The translations under genes were made by a program, and so were the position numbers. Shown piece by piece: positions 36,699 to 45,276 of a stretch of 64,000 nucleotides of DNA. Within the stretch, counting starts at the first letter, position 1. Each line of letters starts with the position of its first letter. The DNA is from Amorphus coralli DSM 19760 (GTDB lineage Bacteria; Pseudomonadota; Alphaproteobacteria; Rhizobiales; Amorphaceae): assembly GCF_000374525.1 (NCBI RefSeq), contig NZ_KB894570.1:620001-684000 (forward strand), written 5' to 3'. Under the pieces are notes generated by a model. The model ran no database searches. It was not told the DNA's origin and was given only the letters and a program-made list of their open reading frames with translations.

Positions 36699-37988
36699 CT
36701 AGCGACCGCCAAGCACTCCAAACGCCCGCGGGATCGCCAGGCTGATCTCCGGAAAGGCGACCAGCACGCCGAGCACCACGATCTCCACCAGCACGAACGG
36801 GATGACGGCCCGGGCCAGCTTCCAGTAGTTCGTCTTCGTCACCGCCGAGACCACCAGCAGGCAGCCGCCGAGCGGTGGCGACACCAGTCCGATGCACAGA
36901 TTGAAGCACAGCACGATGCCGAGATGGACCGGGTCGGCCCCCTGCTCCAGCGCAACCGGCGCGAGCAGCGGCACCAGCAACGCCAGCGCCACCGGCACGT
37001 CCAGCACCATGCCGGCGAACAGGAACAGCACGTTCAGGAGGATCATGTAGCCGACGGGGCCGAGGCCGAGCTCCGTCACGCCCGACGAGATCGCCTCCGG
37101 CAACCGCTCCAGCGCGCCTAGATGGCCGAGGGCGGCAATCGCGGTGATGATCATGAAGATCGAGCCGGACAGCGTGACGGTGCGCTTCAGGCCCTGGCCG
37201 AGGGACTTGCGGTCGAGCCCCTCGTAGAAAAAGGCCGCCACCAGCGCGACGAAGACGGCCACGGCCGCGGCTTCCGTCGGCGTCATCCAGCCGAGCACGA
37301 TGCCGCCGACGATCACCACGGGCAGGATCAGCGCTGGACCGGAGCGCAGCAGCGTCGGCAGGAGCGACGGCGTCTCGCCCTTCTCCAGCCGAGGGTGGTC
37401 ATGGCGCCAGGCGAAGACCGCGTTCACGACGAACAGCGCGCCGGCGAGCAGCAGCCCCGGAAGGATGCCCGCGAGGAACAGCGCCGTGACCGAGGTCTGC
37501 ATCAGCGCGCCGTAAAAGATCAGGATTATGGACGGCGGAACGATCGGGCCGATGATCGAGGAGGCCGCCGTCACGGCGCTGGCGTAGGCGTCCGTATAGC
37601 CGCGCTCGCGCATGGCCGGCACAAGCGTGTTCGACAGCGCGGCCGCGTCGGCCACGGCCGACCCGGAAATGCCGGCGAAGAAGACGCTGGTCATGATGTT
37701 GACGTGGCCAAGCCCGCCCCGAAGCCGGCCGACCAGCGCCATGGACAGATCGATGAGCGCCCGGGTGACGCCCCCCCGGTTCATGATCTCGCCGGCCAGG
37801 ATGAAGAGCGGCATCGCCATGAGCGCGAAGACGTCGATGCGCGAGAAGATCTGCTGCGGCAGGATGGCGAGATAGCGCGCCTTGTCCGCGGCCACGTAGG
37901 CCAGTACGGCCGACCCGCCGATCACGTAGGCGAGCGCAAGTCCCGATGCGAGGAAGACGACCGCCGCGACCGGGACCAGCGCGATCAT
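36699..37988 (-). CDS. TRAP transporter large permease (DctM)
   Basis: This 429-residue protein has about 11-12 membrane helices across its length. The DctM hallmarks are PLFILAGEIMNRGGVTRALI near residues 60-79, VFFAGISGSAVADAAAL near 102-118, and AVFVALVAAFFYEG near 235. The C-terminal segment GLVSPPLGGCLLV is also characteristic. It moves the substrate across the inner membrane with sodium. Its start overlaps the oxidase stop by ATGA (37985-37988). Confidence 0.93.
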   Translation of the reverse strand: MIALVPVAAVVFLASGLALAYVIGGSAVLAYVAADKARYLAILPQQIFSRIDVFALMAMPLFILAGEIMNRGGVTRALIDLSMALVGRLRGGLGHVNIMTSVFFAGISGSAVADAAALSNTLVPAMRERGYTDAYASAVTAASSIIGPIVPPSIILIFYGALMQTSVTALFLAGILPGLLLAGALFVVNAVFAWRHDHPRLEKGETPSLLPTLLRSGPALILPVVIVGGIVLGWMTPTEAAAVAVFVALVAAFFYEGLDRKSLGQGLKRTVTLSGSIFMIITAIAALGHLGALERLPEAISSGVTELGLGPVGYMILLNVLFLFAGMVLDVPVALALLVPLLAPVALEQGADPVHLGIVLCFNLCIGLVSPPLGGCLLVVSAVTKTNYWKLARAVIPFVLVEIVVLGVLVAFPEISLAIPRAFGVLGGR

Positions 37989-39139
37989 GCCGCGACATCC
38001 AGCCGCGTGACGGCAAGGTCGGCAGCGGCGATCCCCTGATCGGCAATATCGGCCGGGATCGGCCGGCCTTCTATGAGCGCGGCTGCCGTCCGCGCCAGCG
38101 CTGGTGCGGACTGGATGCCGTAGCCGCCCTGCCCGGCCAGCCAGAAGAAATCAGCAGCGACCGGATCGTAGCAGGCAACCGGCGTCTTGTCGGCGACGAA
38201 GCTTCGGAGTCCCGCCCACTTGTTCTCGATGGAACGGACCTGGATGTCGAAGGCCGTCTCGATCCGGTCGACGCAGACGGCGACGTCGTACTCGTCGGGC
38301 TGCGCGTCGCAGGGCGGCGATGGCGTCTCGTCGGCCGGCGAGATCAGCAGCCGGCCCGCGTCGGGCTTCATATAGAACTGTTCGTCCACGTCGACGACCA
38401 TCGGCCAGGGCGCCGGGTCGGTGCCGGGCGGCGCTGCGACGATCACCGCGGTGCGCCGCTTCGGCACCAGTCCGATCGGGCCGGCACCGGCGAGCGCCCC
38501 GATTTCGTCGGCCCAGGCGCCGGCTGCGTTGACGATCGTATCGGCGAGAACCGTGATCCGGCCGACCTCGATCGACCAGCCGGCGCTGCTGCGGGCGAGC
38601 GCACGTACGTCGCCGTTGGTCAGGGTTTCCCCGCCTGCCGCACGAAATGCCTTCAGGTAGCCGTGATGCAGCCCATGCACATCGATATCGCGCGCGCCCG
38701 GTTCGGCCATGCCGCCGGCGACGTAGTCGGCACGCAGCAACGGCGCCAGCGACCGCGCCTCGTTCGCATCGATGAGGCGGACATCGCCCTTCGGCGCGAC
38801 CTCGGTGTGGAGCGCGTGCAAGGCATCCATCTGGTCGGCGCGGGCGAGCATCAGCACCCCGCGTGCACTGAGAAGCGGGTTCGCGCAGAAGCCTTCCGGG
38901 GGTGCCTCGTAGAAGCGCGCAGACGCCCGCGACAACGCCCGGATCGCCGGTGGCCCGTAGGTTTCGGTGAAGAGCGCAGCCGACCGCCCGGTCGTGTGGT
39001 AGCCAGGCTGCGCTTCCCGCTCGATCAGCAGAACGCGGCGCCCCGCCTCGGCCAATTCAGCCGCGACGGACGCACCCGCGATGCCGGCGCCGATCACGGC
39101 GATCTCGTAGTGCGGCTGTGTGCTGGCGACGTCGATCAT
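37985..39139 (-). CDS. DAO-family FAD-dependent oxidoreductase
   Basis: From the ATG at 39139 the protein has 384 residues. The FAD motif is GAGIAG at residues 17-22 (AVIGAGIAGASVAAELAEAG), followed by LLIEREAQPGYHTTGRSAA. The C-terminal flavin segment is FFWLAGQGGYGIQSAPALA. This is the D-amino-acid oxidase/glycine oxidase/sarcosine oxidase fold, and oxidation of an amine to an imine is expected. An upstream ATG at 39166 would overlap the operator at 39159-39174, so 39139 is preferred. It is the first gene of the operon, facing the XRE-cupin regulator. Confidence 0.88.
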   Translation of the reverse strand: MIDVASTQPHYEIAVIGAGIAGASVAAELAEAGRRVLLIEREAQPGYHTTGRSAALFTETYGPPAIRALSRASARFYEAPPEGFCANPLLSARGVLMLARADQMDALHALHTEVAPKGDVRLIDANEARSLAPLLRADYVAGGMAEPGARDIDVHGLHHGYLKAFRAAGGETLTNGDVRALARSSAGWSIEVGRITVLADTIVNAAGAWADEIGALAGAGPIGLVPKRRTAVIVAAPPGTDPAPWPMVVDVDEQFYMKPDAGRLLISPADETPSPPCDAQPDEYDVAVCVDRIETAFDIQVRSIENKWAGLRSFVADKTPVACYDPVAADFFWLAGQGGYGIQSAPALARTAAALIEGRPIPADIADQGIAAADLAVTRLDVAA

Positions 39140-39158
39140 GGGGAAAGCGTAGCAAAGC

Positions 39159-39174
39159 TTTTCCAATTGGAAAA
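39159..39174. promoter_or_regulatory. Operator 1: perfect TTTTCCAATTGGAAAA palindrome
   Basis: This perfect 16-bp palindrome lies in the gap between the divergent oxidase and XRE-cupin genes. It matches the form TTTTCC-N4-GGAAAA shared with operator 2, which starts 22 bp away, about two helical turns. It is probably bound by a dimer of the XRE-cupin regulator. Confidence 0.75.
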
Positions 39175-39180
39175 CGGGAA

Positions 39181-39196
39181 TTTTCCCATCGGAAAA
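39181..39196. promoter_or_regulatory. Operator 2: TTTTCCCATCGGAAAA
   Basis: The arms TTTTCC/GGAAAA are identical to operator 1, with a non-palindromic centre CATC. It lies 42 bases before the regulator's start codon. Binding at both sites would control both directions. Confidence 0.7.
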
Positions 39197-39237
39197 TCAC
39201 GGTGGACGCGGTCGACGGGCGGCCGTAGATTCACGCC

Positions 39238-39849
39238 ATGGACGACGCTCTGGCCCCCCGCCTCCAAGCCGAAGATCGCCGCATCCGCATGGGCGAGCGC
39301 CTGCGCGCCATCCGGCACGAGCAGGGTCTGACGCTGGCCGATGTCGCCGCACGCTCCGGGCTGGCGGTCTCCACAGTTTCCAAGGTGGAGCGCGGCCTGA
39401 TGGCGCTCACCTATGACCGGTTTTCACAGCTGGCCGAAGGGCTTGGCGTCGATATCTCGGAACTGTTCAGCGAGGCGGGCGAGCGCTTCCAGCCCGGACA
39501 GGTTGCCGTCGCCCGCAAGGGGGAGCACGCCCGCCACGTCACCGAGAACTACGTGTACGAGATGCTGTTTCCCGATGTGTGGAACAAGGCGATGGTGCCG
39601 ATGCTCGGCACACTGCAGCCCTACGAACAGATGAATTTCGAGCGCTTCGTCAGCCACGGCGGCGAGGAATTCGTGATGGTGCTGGAGGGCAGCCTGACGG
39701 TCTATTTCGAGGACCGGCCGCCGGAGGTCCTGGCCACCGGCGACAGCGTCTACTTCGACAGCCGCCGCGGCCATCTCTACGCGTCGGCCGGACCGGGTTC
39801 GGCCCGCATCCTCGTGGTCTGCTCGAAGATCACCGACTGGCCGGGGTGA
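39238..39849 (+). CDS. XRE family regulator with C-terminal cupin domain
   Basis: This 203-residue regulator has an XRE helix-turn-helix at residues 18-72 (LRAIRHEQGLTLADVAARSG, LAVSTVSKVERG) and a cupin at about 105-200 (HGGEEFVMVLEGSLTVYF). Two-domain XRE-cupin regulators sense small molecules, often amines or amino acids, and usually repress adjacent catabolic operons. It is divergent from the DAO-TRAP-M81-OCD operon, and the intervening 98 bp hold the paired TTTTCC-N4-GGAAAA operators. Confidence 0.92.
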   Translation: MDDALAPRLQAEDRRIRMGERLRAIRHEQGLTLADVAARSGLAVSTVSKVERGLMALTYDRFSQLAEGLGVDISELFSEAGERFQPGQVAVARKGEHARHVTENYVYEMLFPDVWNKAMVPMLGTLQPYEQMNFERFVSHGGEEFVMVLEGSLTVYFEDRPPEVLATGDSVYFDSRRGHLYASAGPGSARILVVCSKITDWPG

Positions 39850-40213
39850 GACCGACGGCCAGGCGCGGGGTGAAAGCGGATCGCCGTGCCGCGTTTCCGG
39901 ACGGAAAACCGGTTCCCACTTTTCCTGGGATTGCTTTGCCCAGCGCGTGACCACGCGCCGGCCGGTCAGGCCGCCCTCCCGGAGCCGGTGAGCGCAAGCG
40001 AACTCGGCGTGAGGGATATCTCTAGACCGCAATCCCGAACGGAAAACCGGTGCCCACTTTTCCTGGGATTGCTCTTGCCAGCGCGCGACCGCGCGCCGCC
40101 CGGTCAGGGCGCGCCCGCGCAGCGGCGAACGAAGTGAGCTCGCGTGAGCGGAAAAGACTTTTCCCTACGCAATCCCGGACGGAAAACCGGTTCCCACTTT
40201 TCCTGGGATTGCT
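39850..40213. repeat. Repeat cluster: three 44-nt hairpin copies and two half-module units
   Basis: This 364-bp gap between two converging genes consists almost wholly of repeats. Hairpin copies lie at 39897-39934, 40029-40072 and 40169-40212. In the last two, GCAATCCC and GGGATTGC form outer arms around the GGAAAA/TTTTCC inner arms. Between them are module copies (CAGCGCGTGACCACGCGCCG..GGCGTGAGGG) at 39941-40015 and 40079-40150. An extra perfect palindrome GGAAAAGACTTTTCC lies at 40150-40164. The last hairpin ends two bases before the ugd stop codon. Confidence 0.85.
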
Positions 40214-41518
40214 CTAGCCCCGCCCCACATCCACATAGGTGAAGCCGTGACGCTCCACCTCGGCGCGGCGGTAGACGTTGCGCAGGTCGACGAACACCGG
40301 CACCCGCAACAGTTCCTTCAGCCGCACAAGGTCGAGCGCCCGGTAGGCATCCCACTCCGTCACCAGAACCACCGCGTCGGCCCCTTCCACGCATTGATAG
40401 GCCGTTTCGCAGTAGTCGAGGTCCGGCATGACCCTGCGCGCCTGCTCCACGCCCTCGGGATCATGACCGCGCAGCGTCGCGCCGGCGGCGGTCAGCGCCT
40501 CGGCGATGGCAATCGACGGACTCTCGCGCATGTCGTCGGTGTTCGGCTTGAAGGTCAGGCCCAGGAGCGCGATCGTCTTGCCGGCGACCGAGCCGCCGCA
40601 GGCCTTCACGACCTTCTGCGCCATGCGCGTCTTGCGGTCCTCGTTGACCGCCACGACGCTCTCCACGATCCGGCACGGCGCATCGTATTCGCGGGCCGTC
40701 TCCACCAGGGCCCGGGTGTCCTTGGGGAAGCACGATCCGCCGAAGCCGGGGCCGGCGTGCAGGAACTTGGTGCCGATGCGGTTGTCGAGACCGATGCCGC
40801 GCGCGACCTCCTGAACGTTGGCGCCGGTGCGCTCGCAGAGATCCGCCATCTCGTTGATGAAGGTGATCTTGGTCGCCAGGAAGGCGTTCGAGGCGTACTT
40901 GATCAGCTCCGCCGTGCGCCGGCCCGTGTAGATCACCGGCGCCTGGTTGACGAAAAGCGGCCGGTAGACCTCGCCCATCACTTCCCTTGCGCGCTCGTCC
41001 TCGACACCGATCACGATGCGGTCGGGGCGCTTGAAGTCCTCGATCGCAGCGCCCTCGCGCAGGAACTCCGGGTTGGAGACGACCGAGACATCGATGTCCG
41101 GCCGCGCCTCGCGCATGATCCGCTCCACCGCGTCGCCGGTCCCGACGGGCACCGTCGATTTCGTCACAACCACCGTGTAACCGGAAACGTGGCGGGCGAT
41201 CTCCTCGGCCGCCGCGTAGACATAGCTGAGGTCCGCCCGGCCGTCGCCGCGCCGCGACGGCGTGCCGACCGCGATGAAGACAACATCCGCTTCCGCCACG
41301 CTGTCAGCCAGCTCGGTGGTGAAGAACAGCCGCTCTTCCTCGCGGTTGCGCGCGACGTGCTCCTCCAGCCCCGGTTCGAAGATCGGAATCGCGCCGGCAT
41401 TCAACCGTTCAACCTTGCCCGGATCGGTATCGACGCAAGTGACGATGTGGCCGAAGTCGGCGAAACAGGCGCCGGACACGAGGCCGACATAGCCGGCGCC
41501 AATCATGGTGATGCGCAT
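40214..41518 (-). CDS. ugd: UDP-glucose 6-dehydrogenase
   Basis: This 434-residue enzyme has the NAD motif GAGYVG at residues 7-12 and the catalytic Cys263 in GPGFGGSCFPKDT. The active-site lysine region is ELIKYASNAFLATKITFINE. It oxidises UDP-glucose to UDP-glucuronate for exopolysaccharide or lipid precursor synthesis. The length matches the family and the gene is complete. No other polysaccharide genes are nearby. Its 3' end abuts the 44-nt hairpin repeat, which may serve as its terminator. Confidence 0.95.
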   Translation of the reverse strand: MRITMIGAGYVGLVSGACFADFGHIVTCVDTDPGKVERLNAGAIPIFEPGLEEHVARNREEERLFFTTELADSVAEADVVFIAVGTPSRRGDGRADLSYVYAAAEEIARHVSGYTVVVTKSTVPVGTGDAVERIMREARPDIDVSVVSNPEFLREGAAIEDFKRPDRIVIGVEDERAREVMGEVYRPLFVNQAPVIYTGRRTAELIKYASNAFLATKITFINEMADLCERTGANVQEVARGIGLDNRIGTKFLHAGPGFGGSCFPKDTRALVETAREYDAPCRIVESVVAVNEDRKTRMAQKVVKACGGSVAGKTIALLGLTFKPNTDDMRESPSIAIAEALTAAGATLRGHDPEGVEQARRVMPDLDYCETAYQCVEGADAVVLVTEWDAYRALDLVRLKELLRVPVFVDLRNVYRRAEVERHGFTYVDVGRG

Positions 41519-41706
41519 GGAGAACCCGTTCCGCGGCTTGGCCGAGGATCATTCACCCTCGGGGGACGTGCGACGTGCGAAGGCCGCTTTCTTGCCCTCC
41601 CCTTTGCGCCCATGCAAGCCGCGAAGTCCGGGCCGCGATACCGCGCCGGCACCGTCGCACCCGCGAGACGCACCAGCGGCGCCTGCGCCCGACGGGGCCG
41701 CCTGCG

Positions 41707-42375
41707 TCAGAGCGCCGGAGCGTCGACCTCGTCGTGTGCGAGGATCCAGGGTTCCTCCACGCCCTGCGCGGTCCAGCGCTGGAATGATGGCAGCGCCAGC
41801 ACCGCGTTCATGTAGGCGCGTGTCTCCGGTGTCACCTCCCAACAATATCGGTCGAGCCGCGCGACCACCGGCGCATACATGGCGTCGGCGGCGCTGAAGG
41901 TGCCGAACAGGAAGGGCCCGCCGGCACCGAATCGGCTCCGGCAGTCGGCCCAGATCGCCTGAATGCGGGCCACGTCGGCAGCCCCATCCGAACCGCCCCA
42001 GTCGCGGAAGGCGAACCGCTTGCGCAGGTTCATCGGGCAGGCGGAGCGCAACGCTGTGAACCCGGAATGCATCTCGGCGGACACCGAGCGGGCAACGGCG
42101 CGCGCATCCGCGTCCGCGGGCCAGACGCCGGCCTCGGGGAAGCGCTCGGCCAGCGTCTCCATGATCGCCAGCGTATCCCACACCGACAGGTCCTCGATCA
42201 GCAGGCACGGAACCTTGCCGGAGGGCGAATGGCGGGTGATGCGTTCCCTGGTGTCAGCACGATCCAGCGGTATCAGGATCTCGTCGAAATCGAGTCCGAG
42301 CTCGCTCATCAGGAGCCACGGCCGCAGCGACCAGCTCGAGTAGGCCTTGTTTCCGATCACCAGCACCAGGCTCAT
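41707..42375 (-). CDS. Glutathione S-transferase family protein
   Basis: This 222-residue GST has an N-terminal thioredoxin-fold domain (VIGNKAYSSWSLRPWLLMSELG, then the SPSGKVPCLLIEDLSVWDTLAIMETLAERF glutathione-site segment). An all-helical C-terminal domain follows. The possible catalytic residue is Ser in AYSSWS. GGGAGG upstream supports the ATG at 42375. The substrate is unknown; detoxification or a maleylpyruvate-isomerase-like activity is possible. Confidence 0.88.
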   Translation of the reverse strand: MSLVLVIGNKAYSSWSLRPWLLMSELGLDFDEILIPLDRADTRERITRHSPSGKVPCLLIEDLSVWDTLAIMETLAERFPEAGVWPADADARAVARSVSAEMHSGFTALRSACPMNLRKRFAFRDWGGSDGAADVARIQAIWADCRSRFGAGGPFLFGTFSAADAMYAPVVARLDRYCWEVTPETRAYMNAVLALPSFQRWTAQGVEEPWILAHDEVDAPAL

Positions 42376-42490
42376 CACGTTCCTCCCGCGATCCGTCACC
42401 AGCGGGCAGTCTTTCCCACCCGCCGGTTCACGTCCAACGGATGTTTGTGATGGAACGCGCGCGCAAACGCGATGAATCCGGCTTCTGGCC

Positions 42491-43291
42491 TCAGTCGTCG
42501 GGCCCTGGCACCAGAGCCGGGGACTTGCCCGTCATATAATAGGCGATGAGGGACAGCCATTCGCGCACCGCCAGATTGGTCTTGTAGAGGCCGCCGCCCA
42601 TGGACCGGCTCCAGCCGTAGGGGCTATCGCCCCCGGGGGTCCGGTAGTCGACGGGATACGGCACCAGCCCGGTCCAGCCGGCCTTCTCCATGACGCCCAT
42701 GGTGCGCGGCATGTGCCAGGCCGAGGTGACGACGATCCAGCTCTGGCCCGCTTCCGGCTTGAGAAGGTCCTTCAGGAAGATGGCGTTCTGCCAGGTGGAG
42801 GCGGCGCGGTCCTCGATCCGAATGCGATCTCGCGCGACGCCGAAGCTCTCCAACAGCCGCGCGGCGAATTGCGCGTTGCCGACCTTGCCGTCGGGCGGCG
42901 GCGGCCCGTTGGAAATCGCCACCAGCGCAGCGGGATAGCGCCGGGCGAGATCAGCCACGGCGACGATCCGGTCCGCGCCGTCTGTCAGCTCGGGAATCTG
43001 GCGGGTCCGGACGATGGAGGCATCGATGGCACCGCCGAAGACCAGGATACCCGTTGGCCCGCCCGGCGGCGGTTCGCCACGCTGGTAGCGCTCCTCCAGC
43101 GGATGCAGCAGCAGCGTCGACAGTGGCGCAAATCCCGCCACGACGAACCCGAGGGTGCCCAGCGCCACGAACGCGAACCCGACCCACTTCCAGCCGACCA
43201 ACAGGCACGCCAACCCGCCGAAAAGAAGCAGTACCAGAAAGTTCGATGGCCTCAGGACGAAGAAGACGATCTCGGACAGAAGGTCGGGCAT
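42491..43291 (-). CDS. YdcF/ElyC-family protein (DUF218)
   Basis: The protein has 266 residues. Two N-terminal membrane helices (~16-33 and 36-56) precede a DUF218 domain. The domain contains ILVFGGAIDAS (residues ~81-91), a IEDRAASTWQNAIFLKDLL segment near 163, and VVTSAWHMPRTMGVMEKAGW near 186-205. ElyC and SanA relatives affect envelope integrity and peptidoglycan or undecaprenyl-carrier use. It is likely an inner-membrane protein with its domain in the periplasm. The exact reaction is unknown. Confidence 0.86.
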   Translation of the reverse strand: MPDLLSEIVFFVLRPSNFLVLLLFGGLACLLVGWKWVGFAFVALGTLGFVVAGFAPLSTLLLHPLEERYQRGEPPPGGPTGILVFGGAIDASIVRTRQIPELTDGADRIVAVADLARRYPAALVAISNGPPPPDGKVGNAQFAARLLESFGVARDRIRIEDRAASTWQNAIFLKDLLKPEAGQSWIVVTSAWHMPRTMGVMEKAGWTGLVPYPVDYRTPGGDSPYGWSRSMGGGLYKTNLAVREWLSLIAYYMTGKSPALVPGPDD

Positions 43292-43334
43292 GGCCCCCTC
43301 ATCGATGCGGGAGCCGTATCGTGTCTCCCGGGAT

Positions 43335-44159
43335 CTACGTATCCCATTCCGGCTCGCCCGACATCCGGACGATGCGTCCGTCCGGCTGGGTCAGCGCCGA
43401 GATGCGGCTCATCTCCTCATCGGTGAGCGTGAAATCCGCCGCGCCGAGATTTTCCTCCAGCCGATCGGGATTGCCGGTTTTCGGGATTGCGATGACCCCG
43501 TCCTGCTGGATCAGCCAGCGCAGCGTCACCTGTGCCGGCGTGCGGCCATGGATCTCGGCGATCTCGCCGATCACCGTGTCGTCCACCATCTTGCCGCGCG
43601 CCAGCGGACAGTAGGCCGTGAGCGACAGGCCGTGGCGCCGGCAGGCGTCCAGCACCGGCGCCTGGCTGAGATAGGGATGGTATTCGACCTGGTTGGTGGC
43701 CAGCGGCGCCTCGCTCGCCTCCACCGCCTCCTCGATCAGCTTGACCGGGAAGTTGGCCACGCCGACCGCCCTCGCAAGGCCACGGGTGCGCACCTCGTTG
43801 AGCGCGCCAATCGCTTCCCGGGTGGAAGTGTCGTTGCTCGGCCAGTGAATGAGGTAGAGGTCGAAATAGTCGAGGCCGAGACGTTTGAGGCTCACTTCGG
43901 CCGCATGTTGGAGCTGCCCGTCGCGCAGGTTCGAGGACCAGACCTTGGACGTCAGGAAGACCTCGTCGCGCGGCAGCTTAGCGGCCTTCAGGCCACGGCC
44001 GACCGCCTCCTCGTTGTCGTACATCTCCGCGGTATCGATATGTCGAAAGCCAGCGCCCAGCGCAGCCGTCACCATCTTCTCGCATTCCGCGCCCTTGAGC
44101 TGCCAGGTGCCGAACCCGAGCGCGGGAATTTCCACTCCTGCTGCGCCGACCGTGTGCAT
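43335..44159 (-). CDS. Aldo/keto reductase
   Basis: This 274-residue aldo/keto reductase has the complete catalytic tetrad Asp42, Tyr47, Lys72 and His105 (HIDTAEMYDNE, TSKVW, YLIHWP) and the C-terminal NADPH site IPKTGNPDRLEENL. It resembles 2,5-diketo-D-gluconate reductase-type enzymes (AKR5-like), which reduce small aldehydes such as methylglyoxal. It is a single gene with no pathway context. Confidence 0.92.
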   Translation of the reverse strand: MHTVGAAGVEIPALGFGTWQLKGAECEKMVTAALGAGFRHIDTAEMYDNEEAVGRGLKAAKLPRDEVFLTSKVWSSNLRDGQLQHAAEVSLKRLGLDYFDLYLIHWPSNDTSTREAIGALNEVRTRGLARAVGVANFPVKLIEEAVEASEAPLATNQVEYHPYLSQAPVLDACRRHGLSLTAYCPLARGKMVDDTVIGEIAEIHGRTPAQVTLRWLIQQDGVIAIPKTGNPDRLEENLGAADFTLTDEEMSRISALTQPDGRIVRMSGEPEWDT

Positions 44160-44308
44160 GGAGGACCTCGTTCGCTGTATGGGGATAGAAGATCAACTGG
44201 CAGACAGGCCCGCCCGACGGCCCTCTGAGGCCGGGAACAACACCCCGCCCGCGGCTGTGATGCTCATATAGGGTCGCACGAAGGCCCTACGGCCCCGTGA
44301 GCCGGCGT

Positions 44309-44665
44309 CTAGCGCGTGGGCGTCAGGGCCGTACCGTCGACGAAGCCGACCTTGCCGTTCCAGCCGATTTCGCAGGCGCGGGCGTCGAGCAGCGCGCGCC
44401 ACACGGCCGGCGATCCGAACTGCCACTTGCCGAACGGGATCTCCGATCGGCACCAGCGCAGGACAATCCCGCTGGATCCTTTCGGGATCTCTGCAATCGC
44501 CGGAGAGCCTGCCTCAATGGAGGCGCGGAGGGTGGTGTCCGTCCGCGCCTCGTAAGTCATCTCGTAGGGGCTCGCCGACTTGGCGACCGCCGCGCCGGCG
44601 ATCACCGGCGACAGCGCCACCAGGCAGCCCGCGAGAAGGGAGACACCGCGCACGGCGAGCCTCAC
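44309..44665 (-). CDS. Exported SH3-like protein coupled to the ClpP paralogue
   Basis: This 118-residue protein starts at a GTG whose bases overlap the clpP-like stop codon (GTGA, 44662-44665). A signal peptide covers about residues 1-25 ([20 protein letters not shown]). The rest resembles a bacterial SH3-like domain: [20 protein letters not shown], then [13 protein letters not shown] and [11 protein letters not shown]. Cysteines in WCRSE and ACEIG could form a disulfide. It is probably periplasmic, function unknown. Translational coupling to a cytoplasmic peptidase gene is unusual. Confidence 0.75.
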   Translation of the reverse strand: MRLAVRGVSLLAGCLVALSPVIAGAAVAKSASPYEMTYEARTDTTLRASIEAGSPAIAEIPKGSSGIVLRWCRSEIPFGKWQFGSPAVWRALLDARACEIGWNGKVGFVDGTALTPTR

Positions 44666-45276
44666 TTCATCTCGCTCTGGGAGGCGACGACCTTGCCGAC
44701 AAGGCCGTACTCGATCGCCTCGTCCGGACCCATCCAGTAGTCGCGGTCGGTGTCCTTGGCGATGCGTTCGATGGGCTGGCCGGTCGCATCGGAGAAGATC
44801 TTGTTCAGGCGGTCGCGCATCTTGATGATCTCGCGGGCCTGGATCTCGATGTCCGTCGCCGCGCCGCCGGCACCACCGGACGGTTGATGCAGCAGGAAGC
44901 GCGTATTCGGCGTGCAGTAGCGCTGCTCCTTCGGCACCGACACGTAGATCAGCGCACCGGCGGAGGCGACCCAGCCCATGCCGAGGATGTTCACCTTCGG
45001 CGAAATGAAGCGGATCGTGTCGTGGATCATGTCGCCGGATTCCACGTGGCCGCCGGGCGAGGACACGATCACGTTGATCGGATCGTCGGAGACGTGGGCC
45101 AGCGCCAGCAGGCGCTGCGTGACGTCGCGGGCCATGTCCATCGACACCTGTCCGATCACCATGACCGTGCGGGCGTCGAAGAGATGCTTGTCGACCGGGA
45201 TCGACTGTTGCGCCTTGATCTTCTCCTCGTCCTCGTCGTCGTCGAGGCGGGGCGCAGTCTCGTAGGCCTGAGGCAT
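44662..45276 (-). CDS. ClpP-family protease subunit paralogue
   Basis: From the ATG at 45276 the protein has 204 residues. The catalytic triad is intact: Ser105 in [12 protein letters not shown], His130 in FLLHQPSGG and Asp179 in TDRDY. The spacings equal those of E. coli ClpP. The serine motif ASAGA differs from the usual ASMGA, and the N-terminus has a very acidic run (LDDDEDEE), so this is a divergent ClpP paralogue rather than the main ClpP. No Clp ATPase is adjacent. It may form mixed rings with the main ClpP. Confidence 0.85.
   Translation of the reverse strand: MPQAYETAPRLDDDEDEEKIKAQQSIPVDKHLFDARTVMVIGQVSMDMARDVTQRLLALAHVSDDPINVIVSSPGGHVESGDMIHDTIRFISPKVNILGMGWVASAGALIYVSVPKEQRYCTPNTRFLLHQPSGGAGGAATDIEIQAREIIKMRDRLNKIFSDATGQPIERIAKDTDRDYWMGPDEAIEYGLVGKVVASQSEMK

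Noticed and set aside
39140-39166. Alternative start of the DAO oxidase at 39166
   Set aside because: It has no ribosome-binding site and would overlap the operator palindrome; the ATG at 39139 fits the family start.
39897-40212. Possible CRISPR array because of three similar repeats
   Set aside because: The repeats are hairpins separated by other repeat modules, not by unique spacers, and no cas genes are present.
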